Positions 34,549 through 42,366 of a DNA stretch of 64,000 nucleotides are shown one piece after another. The DNA comes from Fictibacillus fluitans (GTDB lineage: Bacteria > Bacillota > Bacilli > Bacillales > Fictibacillaceae): assembly GCF_030418125.1 (NCBI RefSeq), contig NZ_JAUHTR010000001.1, positions 124,001 to 188,000 of the forward strand. Reading direction: 5' to 3'. The position numbers and the translations under genes are program-made. The notes below the pieces were generated by a model, which was not told the DNA's origin, made no database searches, and saw only the letters and a program-made list of their open reading frames with translations. The first letter of the stretch is position 1. Each line of letters begins with the position of its first letter.

Positions 34549-35433
34549 ATGAAACTGGCGTCGGAAACGTTTTTTAACAACAGTGCTTTCTCATTCTCAA
34601 TCTTTCCCTATACCTTTAAATCCAATGAATCTATTCATTTGCATTATCATGAATTTTTTGAGTTGGGATATGTAATGAATGGCACTGGTTATCATTTGTA
34701 CATGGACAACATTTATCCCATTAAGCAGGGAGACGTCTTATTAATAGAGCCTGGCAAGCTGCATGGCTATCAGTCTGACAAAACGGATCCCTTGTACGTT
34801 TGCAATGTATTGTTTCAACTTCCTTTTCTAAAAGATATTGCGGATATCCAAAGAAACTTATCCTGCTTTTCAAATCCAGGTTTTGCTCCTTTACTTGGGG
34901 ACCGGGAAAATATTAATGAACGATTGGCATTGACTGGTTTGGAACATCTGGAAATCAGCTTGCTGATTAAAAAAATGATGAATGAATATCAGGGGAAAGA
35001 GGCTGAGTATCAGCTTCTTATCAAAGCAAAATTCATTGAACTTTTCACCTTGCTCAGACGGTCGACCCGGAGTCATGAAGTGGATGTTCGGAGCACAGAA
35101 GTGAAGTGGATGGAGGAGGTGTGCAGTTATATAAATATGTATTACAACGATCCCCTGTCACTCGATAAGATGAGCAAAGTAGCCGGTATGAGCAAATCAA
35201 ATTTTACTTCAAAATTTAAACAGACAATCGGAAAAACATTCGTGGAATATCGTAATGAAATTCGAATAAAAGCTTCTTGCGATTTATTGAGAGAAACGGA
35301 CATGAAAATTATTAACATTGCAAATGAAGTAGGTTTTGACGATATCAGCCATTTTATTCGGACATTTAAACAGCTTACCCGGGTGACTCCATCTGAGTAT
35401 CGCAAAAAACACAGTCAGGTGTGGCTGAATTGA
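34549..35433 (+). CDS. AraC-family regulator with cupin domain
   Basis: 294 residues. The cupin part has SIHLHYHEFFELGYVMNGTG and IKQGDVLLIEPGKLHGY; the C-terminal AraC domain has LSLDKMSKVAGMSKSNFTSKFKQ and MKIINIANEVGFDDISHFIRTFKQ. ATG with TAAGGAGG 5-6 bases upstream. It sits between the dioxygenase and oxidoreductase promoters, both of which carry 21-bp-spaced ATTGACCAT-like repeats, so it likely activates both sides on binding a sugar. Confidence 0.9.
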   Translation: MKLASETFFNNSAFSFSIFPYTFKSNESIHLHYHEFFELGYVMNGTGYHLYMDNIYPIKQGDVLLIEPGKLHGYQSDKTDPLYVCNVLFQLPFLKDIADIQRNLSCFSNPGFAPLLGDRENINERLALTGLEHLEISLLIKKMMNEYQGKEAEYQLLIKAKFIELFTLLRRSTRSHEVDVRSTEVKWMEEVCSYINMYYNDPLSLDKMSKVAGMSKSNFTSKFKQTIGKTFVEYRNEIRIKASCDLLRETDMKIINIANEVGFDDISHFIRTFKQLTRVTPSEYRKKHSQVWLN

Positions 35434-35485
35434 CCATCAACTTGGCAGTATTGACCATGATTAATACCTTGTTTACCCGTATGAT
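35429..35485 (+). promoter_or_regulatory. AraC-type direct repeats and -10 of the oxidoreductase operon
   Basis: ATTGACCAT occurs identically at 35429-35437 and 35450-35458, 21 bp apart (two helical turns). TATGAT (35480-35485) is a good -10, while the hexamer 17 bases ahead of it, ATGATT, is a poor -35 overlapped by the second repeat. This is a class-II activator promoter by layout. Confidence 0.65.
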
Positions 35486-35525
35486 GGCTATAAGAAATTC
35501 ACTTTGATCAAGGAGGGAAAATGAA

Positions 35526-36548
35526 ATGACGTTAAAAGTTGGAATAGTAGGAGTAGGAAACATCGGGAGTATCCACGCTTCTGTTTATCATGAGAACCCA
35601 GAGACAGAAATTGTGGCGGTGTGTGATATTGATCGAACGAAAGCGGATGCTGCTGCAACTAAATTCGGGGCAAATGCCTTTTACTCCGTGAATGAAATGC
35701 TGGAAAGTAAAACTGAATTGAATCTCGTAAGCGTTTGCACCAAAGGCGAGGAAAATGGAAGTGAACATTTCGATCCGACGATTCAGCTTCTAAGTGCAGG
35801 AATACCCGTATTAGGGGAAAAGCCTATATCCAATCAAATTCAGGAAGGCAGACAAATGGTTGACCTGGCGAGAACAAACCGTGTCCCTTATGCCATTAAT
35901 TTAAATCACCGGTTTACACCTGCTTCAGAAAAAGCGAAAGAGTGGGTGTTAAATCAGCGGCTGGGCAAACTTCATATGATTAATATGCGGATGTGGATTA
36001 ACAACCCTGTAGAAAGTTCACCATGGTTTCATTTAAGAGCTCTGCATCCTCACTCTTTTGATGTTATGCGTTATTTCTGCGGCGATGTCAAACGAGTGGC
36101 TGCTTTTATGATGAAGGGAGAAGGGCGTTCAATTTGGTCGAATACCCAAATCATTTTGGAATTTGAAAACGGAACGATTGGAAATCTCGTGGGAAGCTAT
36201 GATGCTGGAGCAAGCTATGGGCTTGAACGTTGTGAAGTGGTCGGTTCCAAAGGCCGGTTTGTTTTGGAGGATGCGTGTGAACATTTAACCTTCTATCCAA
36301 GAAACAGTATTGAAACGGAGACCTACAGTTACCTGGGCGGCATGGGCTCATTTAGTGAAACTTTTAAAAGCAGGATTGATCACTTTATCGATCAGCTGCG
36401 TTCAGGAGCAACTTATGATGAAATTAGCGGATCAGGTGAAGATGCTTTAAAGGCACAAATGATCATTGAAGCAGCGATTGAGTCATGGGAAACCGGACAA
36501 ATTGTGGAAGTCAAAAATACATTGTCAGTTACAGGAGGAAAAATATGA
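35526..36548 (+). CDS. Gfo/Idh/MocA family oxidoreductase
   Basis: 340 residues. NAD-binding LKVGIVGVGNIGSIHASVYH, EKPISNQIQEGRQMV (EKP signature) and LRALHPHSFDVMRYFCGD (catalytic-type His/Asp). It is a paralogue of the protein at 38843: same length, and both have a GGEEKGSHHY/KGEENGSEHF segment and an ESSPWxHxRALH stretch. ATG 35526 has AAGGAGGG 8 bases upstream. First gene of a six-gene operon; the stop overlaps the next start as ATGA. Confidence 0.88.
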   Translation: MTLKVGIVGVGNIGSIHASVYHENPETEIVAVCDIDRTKADAAATKFGANAFYSVNEMLESKTELNLVSVCTKGEENGSEHFDPTIQLLSAGIPVLGEKPISNQIQEGRQMVDLARTNRVPYAINLNHRFTPASEKAKEWVLNQRLGKLHMINMRMWINNPVESSPWFHLRALHPHSFDVMRYFCGDVKRVAAFMMKGEGRSIWSNTQIILEFENGTIGNLVGSYDAGASYGLERCEVVGSKGRFVLEDACEHLTFYPRNSIETETYSYLGGMGSFSETFKSRIDHFIDQLRSGATYDEISGSGEDALKAQMIIEAAIESWETGQIVEVKNTLSVTGGKI

Positions 36549-37360
36549 TTAAACTTGGTGTGAACTCAGTTTTGTTTAAAGACTTTGATTTTGAAACCGC
36601 TGCCAAACATATTGCTCTAGCAGGGTATGACGGAATTGAAATTGCCGCCATCAAAGGCATGTGTGAGCATTTAGCTTTAGAACGATGGGAAGAACAAAGC
36701 AATGACATTGTAAAGATTACTGAAAAATACGGCCTGGAGCTATTGTCGATGGAAGTTGCTTCACTTGATGAAGAACGTCTTGAGAAAGCTTTTGAAGCCG
36801 CCGCTGCAATGAAGATCCCTGTAGTTAATGTCGGACCTGGCGGTAAGTCTGAACAAGAAGGGGACCTTCAGCAATCCATTGGAACACTCAATCGGTTATC
36901 AAAAAAGGCAGAGACCTATGGTGTCACGCTGTGTGTAAAAGCTCATGTGGGACAATCAATTTTTAACACACCTACTACCATGGAAGCCATTAAAGGAGTT
37001 ACCTCCCCGGCCTTTGGCATAGATATGGACCCTAGCCATATCTACCGAGGAAATGAAAACCCGGAGGATGAGATCCGCAAGATTATTGGTCAGGTAAAAC
37101 ACGTTCACATTCGGGATTGTAAAGGACGAACCCAAGGGCCAGGAGCGATTGAGAATCAGGCATGTGGCCGGGGCGACATTGATTTATTTAATTACTGCAA
37201 AGCATTAGTTGATGCAAACTATTCGGGTCCAGTTTGTTTAGAAGTGATCGGTGCAAAGGAGCATTCACTTACTCAAGTTTCCATCATTGCTGCCGAAAGC
37301 TATGGTTATTTGAATGCATGCTTAAAATTTTTGAAAGCCAACCAGCCAAATCTGGTATAG
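36545..37360 (+). CDS. sugar phosphate isomerase/epimerase (TIM barrel)
   Basis: 271 residues from ATG 36545 (AGGAGG 6 bases upstream, overlapping the previous stop). Metal-binding segments include CVKAHVGQ, FGIDMDPSHIY, HVHIRDCKG and VCLEVIGAKEHS. Same family as the enzyme at 14483 but shorter. Probably epimerises or dehydrates the keto-sugar made by the neighbouring dehydrogenases. Confidence 0.85.
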   Translation: MIKLGVNSVLFKDFDFETAAKHIALAGYDGIEIAAIKGMCEHLALERWEEQSNDIVKITEKYGLELLSMEVASLDEERLEKAFEAAAAMKIPVVNVGPGGKSEQEGDLQQSIGTLNRLSKKAETYGVTLCVKAHVGQSIFNTPTTMEAIKGVTSPAFGIDMDPSHIYRGNENPEDEIRKIIGQVKHVHIRDCKGRTQGPGAIENQACGRGDIDLFNYCKALVDANYSGPVCLEVIGAKEHSLTQVSIIAAESYGYLNACLKFLKANQPNLV

Positions 37361-37375
37361 AAGGGGTTAATACCA

Positions 37376-38779
37376 ATGAATAAAAAAACGAACATTATTC
37401 TTTTTGGCATAGACAGCCTCAGGCGGGATCACATGAGTTCATATGGATATCACAGGCTTACTACTCCACATATAGACAAGCTTGCCGAAAAAGGCGTCTT
37501 GTTTAAGAACCATTTCAGCCCGAGTATACCTACCACTCCTGGCTATGCATCCATGCTGACAGGGATGGATTGCTTTGGAACCGATATAGTTGCTCTTCGG
37601 CATGAAGGTCCGATGGGCGATCATGTGCAAACACTGGCAGAAGTGCTAAACAAGCAGTCCTACAATACGACTTGTGTTGGATTCAGCGGGAATCCTTCTT
37701 CAAGGGGATTTCAAAACTATCTTGATTATGAAGCATGGCAACCTGATGAAACAGGACGTTGTCCTAAAGCTGAAAATTTAAATGATGTTGTCATACCCGA
37801 ATTGAAACGGCTTGCTGGTGAAGAGGCCCCTTTTTTTCTCTTCATCAGACACATGGATCCTCATTCTCCATATCTTCCACCAAAGCCGTTTGAAAGGTTA
37901 TTTTATGATGGAGATGAAAAGAATCCTGCTAATCAATCATTAAAAGCGCTGTATGAATTCAAACCTTTTGCAGATTTTATGAAATCTTGGATTCCCGAAG
38001 GCTGCACTGATTCGGAGTATGTGGATGCACAGTATGATGGTGCTCTTGCGTATATGGATGCCTGCATTCAAAATATCTTAACTTCAGTTGAAGCCTTAAA
38101 TATTGCAGAAGAAACGTTGATTGTCATTACATCAGATCATGGAGAAACATTAAACGAGCATGATTGCTGGTATGATCATCATGGTCTTTATGATCATAAT
38201 CTGGTCGTTCCGCTCATTATTAAATACCCGGGTAAAGTGCCTGAAGGGGTCACAGTATCTAGTCCGACATTTATTAAAGATATTATGCCAACGCTACTCG
38301 AATTGATTGAGATCGAAACAGATATCCCTTTTGACGGGGAAAGCCTTGTTTCCCAATTGAACGTTACACACGAGAGTGAAAAGCAGCCAGCAGAATTTTA
38401 TATCACCGAATGTACCTGGATGCGAAAGCATGGATGGAGAACACATGAGTGGAAATTAATTTGTGCGCTTGAACCGGATCTCCATTTTAAGCCGGAGATT
38501 GAATTGTACAACCTGAAGCAAGATCCTTTGGAGCTTAATAACCAAGCGGAACAGGAACCTGAAACTGTTCAAATATTGATGGAAAAAATGAATGATTATA
38601 TTTCCGCCAGAGAAAAGCAAACTGGACGGCCAAATCCGATGTATAAAAATTTAAACTGGCATGGACTGGACCGGGGGCCGTTTCAATCTTCCCAAGAGGC
38701 ATATGATTCCATGTATATTGGCTCCATTCATACTGCCAGAAGGCTGCAAGCTAAACAAAAAAAGGAACAGAATGTATAA
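37376..38779 (+). CDS. sulfatase-fold hydrolase with Thr at the formylglycine position (second copy)
   Basis: 467 residues, paralogue of the enzyme at 32231. Landmarks are FGIDSLRRDHMSSYGYHRLT, RHMDPHSPYLPPKPF, VITSDHGETLNEHD and ELYNLKQDPLELNNQ. The active-site stretch reads TTPGYASMLTG, so Thr53 occupies the Cys/Ser position and Tyr replaces the Arg of CxPxR. It should therefore not be formylglycine-modified. No signal peptide. Co-transcribed with the isomerase (15 bases away). Possible roles are a cytoplasmic phosphodiesterase or sulfatase-like hydrolase on the sugar; the reaction is not determined. Confidence 0.82.
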   Translation: MNKKTNIILFGIDSLRRDHMSSYGYHRLTTPHIDKLAEKGVLFKNHFSPSIPTTPGYASMLTGMDCFGTDIVALRHEGPMGDHVQTLAEVLNKQSYNTTCVGFSGNPSSRGFQNYLDYEAWQPDETGRCPKAENLNDVVIPELKRLAGEEAPFFLFIRHMDPHSPYLPPKPFERLFYDGDEKNPANQSLKALYEFKPFADFMKSWIPEGCTDSEYVDAQYDGALAYMDACIQNILTSVEALNIAEETLIVITSDHGETLNEHDCWYDHHGLYDHNLVVPLIIKYPGKVPEGVTVSSPTFIKDIMPTLLELIEIETDIPFDGESLVSQLNVTHESEKQPAEFYITECTWMRKHGWRTHEWKLICALEPDLHFKPEIELYNLKQDPLELNNQAEQEPETVQILMEKMNDYISAREKQTGRPNPMYKNLNWHGLDRGPFQSSQEAYDSMYIGSIHTARRLQAKQKKEQNV

Positions 38780-38790
38780 AACATTACAGA

Positions 38791-38817
38791 ATGCTTCGAG
38801 GATGATCCTCGAGGCAT
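38791..38817 (+). repeat. strong intercistronic hairpin
   Basis: ATGCTTCGAGGAT (38791-38803) and ATCCTCGAGGCAT (38805-38817) pair with one G-T wobble. Only TTCC follows, with no T run, so it is not a classical terminator. It may protect or process the mRNA, or cause partial termination between sulfatase-like and oxidoreductase genes. Confidence 0.55.
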
Positions 38818-38842
38818 TTCCATCATAAAGGAGTGCAAAAGA

Positions 38843-39865
38843 GTGTTAAAAGCAGCGGTAGTCGGTGTTAACCGGATCGGACAGAAGCATTGCTATTATT
38901 TACAGCAAAACCCTGATGTTGAACTTGTAGCGATTTGCGATCTGAATCAAGAACTGCTCCGGTCAGTGGGACAGAAGCTCAATGTCAAAACGTATTCCCT
39001 TTTAAAAGAAATGCTTGTAAATGAAGCACTTGACCTTGCCATTATAGCTACCGGGGGGGAAGAAAAAGGTTCCCATCATTATGAACCTGCCATGGCGGTT
39101 ATTGAAGCAGGAAAGGATGTTCTGATTGAAAAACCACTTTCCAATCGTATTGAGGAGGCAGTTGAGCTGGTAAACTATGCTGCACAGCAAAACGTTCGTC
39201 TGGCCTGTAACCTCAATCACCGGTTTGTACCGGCTGCCTGGCAGGCAAAAAAGTGGATTGAAAACGGAGAGTTAGGAACACTGCTGTACTTAAATATGAA
39301 GTTAACAATTGATAATAAAAATGAGTCCAGTCCCTGGGTTCATATGCGAGCTCTGCATTCCCATTCAATCGACGTTCTTCAATACCTTGGCGGAAATATT
39401 AAACGGGTTCAGTCATTTATGACCAAAGGACCTGGAAGAAATAGTTGGTCTACCGCTTCTATTAATCTTGAATTCGAGTCTGGTGCAGTGGGACACTTAA
39501 CCGGAAGCTATGATATGGATAACCATCACCCTATTGAATATTGTGAAGCAGCGGGGCATAAGGGACGGCTGACTATAGACAATGTATATGAAGAACTGAC
39601 ATTGTTTCCACATTCCAGCAAGGAAAGCCGGTCGATAAGAAACTCAGTCTTAACGGGAATGAACGGATTTGATGATACATTCAAGAACAGGATTGATGTA
39701 TTTATAAGTGAAATCAAGCAATCGGTCTCTCCTTCAAAGATCTCAGGCTCTGGCCTTGAAGCTTTATCCGCACAGCAAGTGATCGAGGCAGCCATTTGTT
39801 CACAGGAGGAAAACGGGGCGGTTATTGACGTAAAGCGCACGTCAATAAGTGTCCTCCATAATTGA
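38843..39865 (+). CDS. Gfo/Idh/MocA family oxidoreductase (paralogue)
   Basis: 340 residues. NAD site LKAAVVGVNRIGQKHCYYLQ, IEKPLSNRIEEAVEL, and MRALHSHSIDVLQYLGG. GTG start with AAAGGAG about 10 bases upstream. Paralogous to the protein at 35526, which suggests that an oxidoreductase plus sulfatase-like pair was duplicated within this locus or that two epimeric steps are needed. Confidence 0.88.
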   Translation: MLKAAVVGVNRIGQKHCYYLQQNPDVELVAICDLNQELLRSVGQKLNVKTYSLLKEMLVNEALDLAIIATGGEEKGSHHYEPAMAVIEAGKDVLIEKPLSNRIEEAVELVNYAAQQNVRLACNLNHRFVPAAWQAKKWIENGELGTLLYLNMKLTIDNKNESSPWVHMRALHSHSIDVLQYLGGNIKRVQSFMTKGPGRNSWSTASINLEFESGAVGHLTGSYDMDNHHPIEYCEAAGHKGRLTIDNVYEELTLFPHSSKESRSIRNSVLTGMNGFDDTFKNRIDVFISEIKQSVSPSKISGSGLEALSAQQVIEAAICSQEENGAVIDVKRTSISVLHN

Positions 39866-39881
39866 TGAAAAGGTGGGAAGT

Positions 39882-41270
39882 ATGGATAAGCTGCCAAATA
39901 TATTGCTCATTACTGTCGATCAGCAACGGTATGATTGCCTTGGGTTTGTAAAAACGTTTCCAGTACGAACGCCTAATCTGGATCAATTGGCAGCTGAAGG
40001 CTTATCTTTTACAAATGCCTACTCTCATTTACCCGTTTGTGGTCCTGCAAGGCAATCCTTCATTAACTGCAGACGGCCGGAGCTGATTGGAGGCCTTTGG
40101 AATTACTCAGGCGGTTTAAAAATACCTGCCCTGGAACCTGAAGAGTATTCCTGGGCCCGTACGTTAAAAGAAAAAAAGTATCAGACGGGCTACATTGGAA
40201 AATGGGGGGTTCATCCACAGTATGACGCTACTTATTACGGATTTGACCAATGTGTTCAGGAACAGGAATATATACAATACCTTAATGAACTTCATCCAAA
40301 GTCTACTGCAACCAGATCCTTTTTTGGCCAAAAAAGTCCCATCCCGCTAAAGAATACCAAAACACATTGGACAGCTGAAAAAGCGATCACAATGATTCAG
40401 GAATATTCCTTAAAGGATGATCCCTGGCTTATCAGGGTTAATTTTTCAGAACCTCATTTGCCATGCGAACCCTCAGAACCTTTTTCTGATTGGTACCGTC
40501 CAGAAGATATACCAATGTGGCCGTCATTTACTGAGACCTTTACGAATAAACCATATGTTCAAAAACAGCAGTTGCATAATTGGGAGGTGCAGGATTTTAC
40601 TTGGGATGATTGGGCCCCCATTGTTGCCAGATATTATGGCATAATCAGCCAGCTGGATGATGCGATCGGAAGAATACTGACCTCTTTACAGCGTCAGTCT
40701 GATGCATTGAACACAATAGTTATCTATACAAGTGATCACGGGGATTTATGTGGAGGTCACCGTATGATGGACAAACATTATGTTATGTACGAGGAGGTAG
40801 TAAGAGTTCCTCTCATCCTCTCCTGGCCAAACATTATTAAAGCCGGTGTCTGTGATCAATTTGTTTACAATTTCTTAGATCTTCCACCAACTATTCTTGA
40901 TTGGCTCAATCTTCCTATACCTTCCTTTGCACAAGGGCAATCTCTTGTGCCGCTTATTAAAAATCATCATATGCCATCTTGGAGAAAGGAGGTTATTGTT
41001 ACGTATAATGGCCAACAATTTGGTTTATACACACAACGGATGATCCGAACCATTCAATGGAAATATGTATGGAACTTAACCGATGTGGACGAATTGTATG
41101 ACCTTAAAAGTGATGCTAATGAGCTTAATAATCTCATTTGCGAGCCATCACATGCGGACCTTTTAAAACAATTACGTGAAACGCTTTTTAAAGAATTGGA
41201 TCAGCAGGGTGACGGCATTGTAAAAAATCAATGGATGAAAAACCAGTTGCTCAAGGGCAATAAAAATTAA
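39882..41270 (+). CDS. sulfatase (canonical Cys-type, family S1)
   Basis: 462 residues. Metal ligands in ILLITVDQQRYDCLGF; the sulfatase signature is intact as VCGPARQSF, with Cys53-x-Pro-x-Arg57, the Cys that maturation enzymes turn into formylglycine. Further landmarks are FSEPHLPCEPSEPF and YTSDHGDLCGGHRMMDKH. It hydrolyses a sulfate ester, probably on a sugar. No signal peptide, so maturation and catalysis would be cytoplasmic. ATG 39882 has AAAGGTGG about 5 bases upstream; the frame from 39849 has no such site. No maturation enzyme is encoded in the window. Confidence 0.87.
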   Translation: MDKLPNILLITVDQQRYDCLGFVKTFPVRTPNLDQLAAEGLSFTNAYSHLPVCGPARQSFINCRRPELIGGLWNYSGGLKIPALEPEEYSWARTLKEKKYQTGYIGKWGVHPQYDATYYGFDQCVQEQEYIQYLNELHPKSTATRSFFGQKSPIPLKNTKTHWTAEKAITMIQEYSLKDDPWLIRVNFSEPHLPCEPSEPFSDWYRPEDIPMWPSFTETFTNKPYVQKQQLHNWEVQDFTWDDWAPIVARYYGIISQLDDAIGRILTSLQRQSDALNTIVIYTSDHGDLCGGHRMMDKHYVMYEEVVRVPLILSWPNIIKAGVCDQFVYNFLDLPPTILDWLNLPIPSFAQGQSLVPLIKNHHMPSWRKEVIVTYNGQQFGLYTQRMIRTIQWKYVWNLTDVDELYDLKSDANELNNLICEPSHADLLKQLRETLFKELDQQGDGIVKNQWMKNQLLKGNKN

Positions 41271-41281
41271 AGGGGACAAGA

Positions 41282-42178
41282 ATGCAGACAATGCGAGTAG
41301 AGAGCGCAAAATATATGACGGAAATGGATTTTCCATTTTGGGTTAAACGGTTTATCCATACGGATTTTAATATTCCGCCAGCCCATTCTCATGAATTTGT
41401 TGAACTCATATTTGTGGTTAAGGGCAAAGGAGAGCACGTTTTTGAAGGGGTCTCATATCCTATTAAACAAAATGATATATTCATAATTAACCCTGGAGAA
41501 GTTCATACTTACACGGTGCAGTCGGGGGAATCTCTGGAAATAATAAATTGTTTGTTCCTACCCAATTTGATCAACCATAAGTGGCTAAAAGAACTGGGCA
41601 TATCAGAGTCCATGGATTTCTTCTATATACATCCCTTCCTTAATGAGAAAGAAAGATTCCATCACCGCATAAACCTAAATGACAGGCACTCTACTAGAAT
41701 ACTCGATCTGCTCAACGCCTTGATGTTTGAGTTTGAAGCCAGAAAGCCATGCTTTATGACGTTGGTCCGATTACAAATAGTTGAGCTGTTTATCCTGTTA
41801 TCGCGGATATTTAATGAGAAAAGAATAAATTCATTCCATTCAAGCGAGAGTAACCAGGACAATATTATTGTACAAAGAATACGCGGTTATCTGGAAAGGC
41901 ATTATGATGAAAAAATATGCATCCCGGAACTGTGCCATCTTTTTGGAATCAGCTCCCGCCATTTAAATCGTGTATTCAAAAAAGTATGTGGAAAAACAGT
42001 CATTGAATGGGTCCACCAAATTCGAATTGATAAAGCAAAATATCTTCTCATTCATTCTGATGAAAAAGTAATTACCGTTGCCACAAAGGTCGGTTATGAG
42101 GACCCTGCCTTTTTTAGTAAACTTTTTCAAAGAATGGTCGGTTGTTCGCCGGGTAAATACAAATTAAAAGAACAATAA
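41282..42178 (+). CDS. AraC-family regulator with cupin domain
   Basis: 298 residues. Cupin part: PPAHSHEFVELIFVVKGKGE and IKQNDIFIINPGEVHTY. AraC part: ICIPELCHLFGISSRHLNRVFKK and EKVITVATKVGYEDPAFFSKLFQ. ATG 41282 follows AAAGGGGA by 6 bases. Last gene of the 35.5-42.2 kb operon, so it is co-expressed with the enzymes and may give positive feedback. Confidence 0.9.
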   Translation: MQTMRVESAKYMTEMDFPFWVKRFIHTDFNIPPAHSHEFVELIFVVKGKGEHVFEGVSYPIKQNDIFIINPGEVHTYTVQSGESLEIINCLFLPNLINHKWLKELGISESMDFFYIHPFLNEKERFHHRINLNDRHSTRILDLLNALMFEFEARKPCFMTLVRLQIVELFILLSRIFNEKRINSFHSSESNQDNIIVQRIRGYLERHYDEKICIPELCHLFGISSRHLNRVFKKVCGKTVIEWVHQIRIDKAKYLLIHSDEKVITVATKVGYEDPAFFSKLFQRMVGCSPGKYKLKEQ

Positions 42179-42179
42179 A

Positions 42180-42211
42180 AAAGCAGGCCACCAGGTTTGC
42201 TTTATTTTTAT
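42180..42211 (+). terminator. terminator of the second carbohydrate operon
   Basis: AAAGCAGGCC pairs with GGTTTGCTTT (two G-U pairs), 4-base loop, then ATTTTTATTTT. Confidence 0.75.
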
Positions 42212-42221
42212 TTTACAAGTA

Positions 42222-42250
42222 TTTACTTTTTTAGGAGGCAGGTCTATTAT
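42222..42250 (+). promoter_or_regulatory. sigma-A promoter of the acyl-CoA ligase operon
   Basis: TTTACT (42222-42227), 17-base spacer, TATTAT (42245-42250). The leader would be about 110 bases and contains a 15-codon open frame. Confidence 0.55.
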
Positions 42251-42304
42251 AGAAGATAATTTAATAGCTGAATAATCTGATAACTTTATTTTTAAAGGAG
42301 AGGA

Positions 42305-42352
42305 ATGGTAATGATGTTAGATTCTATTTTTATGCAGCCGTTATCAAATTGA
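42305..42352 (+). CDS. possible 15-codon leader peptide
   Basis: Starts at ATG 42305 behind AAAGGAGAGG (42294-42303) and reads MVMMLDSIFMQPLSN then TGA. The stop lies at the ribosome site of the acyl-CoA ligase (AAAGGTGTG), so its translation could affect that gene. A second ATG at 42311 has better spacing. Only the ribosome site and position support it. Confidence 0.3.
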   Translation: MVMMLDSIFMQPLSN

Positions 42353-42366
42353 AAGGTGTGTGAAAA

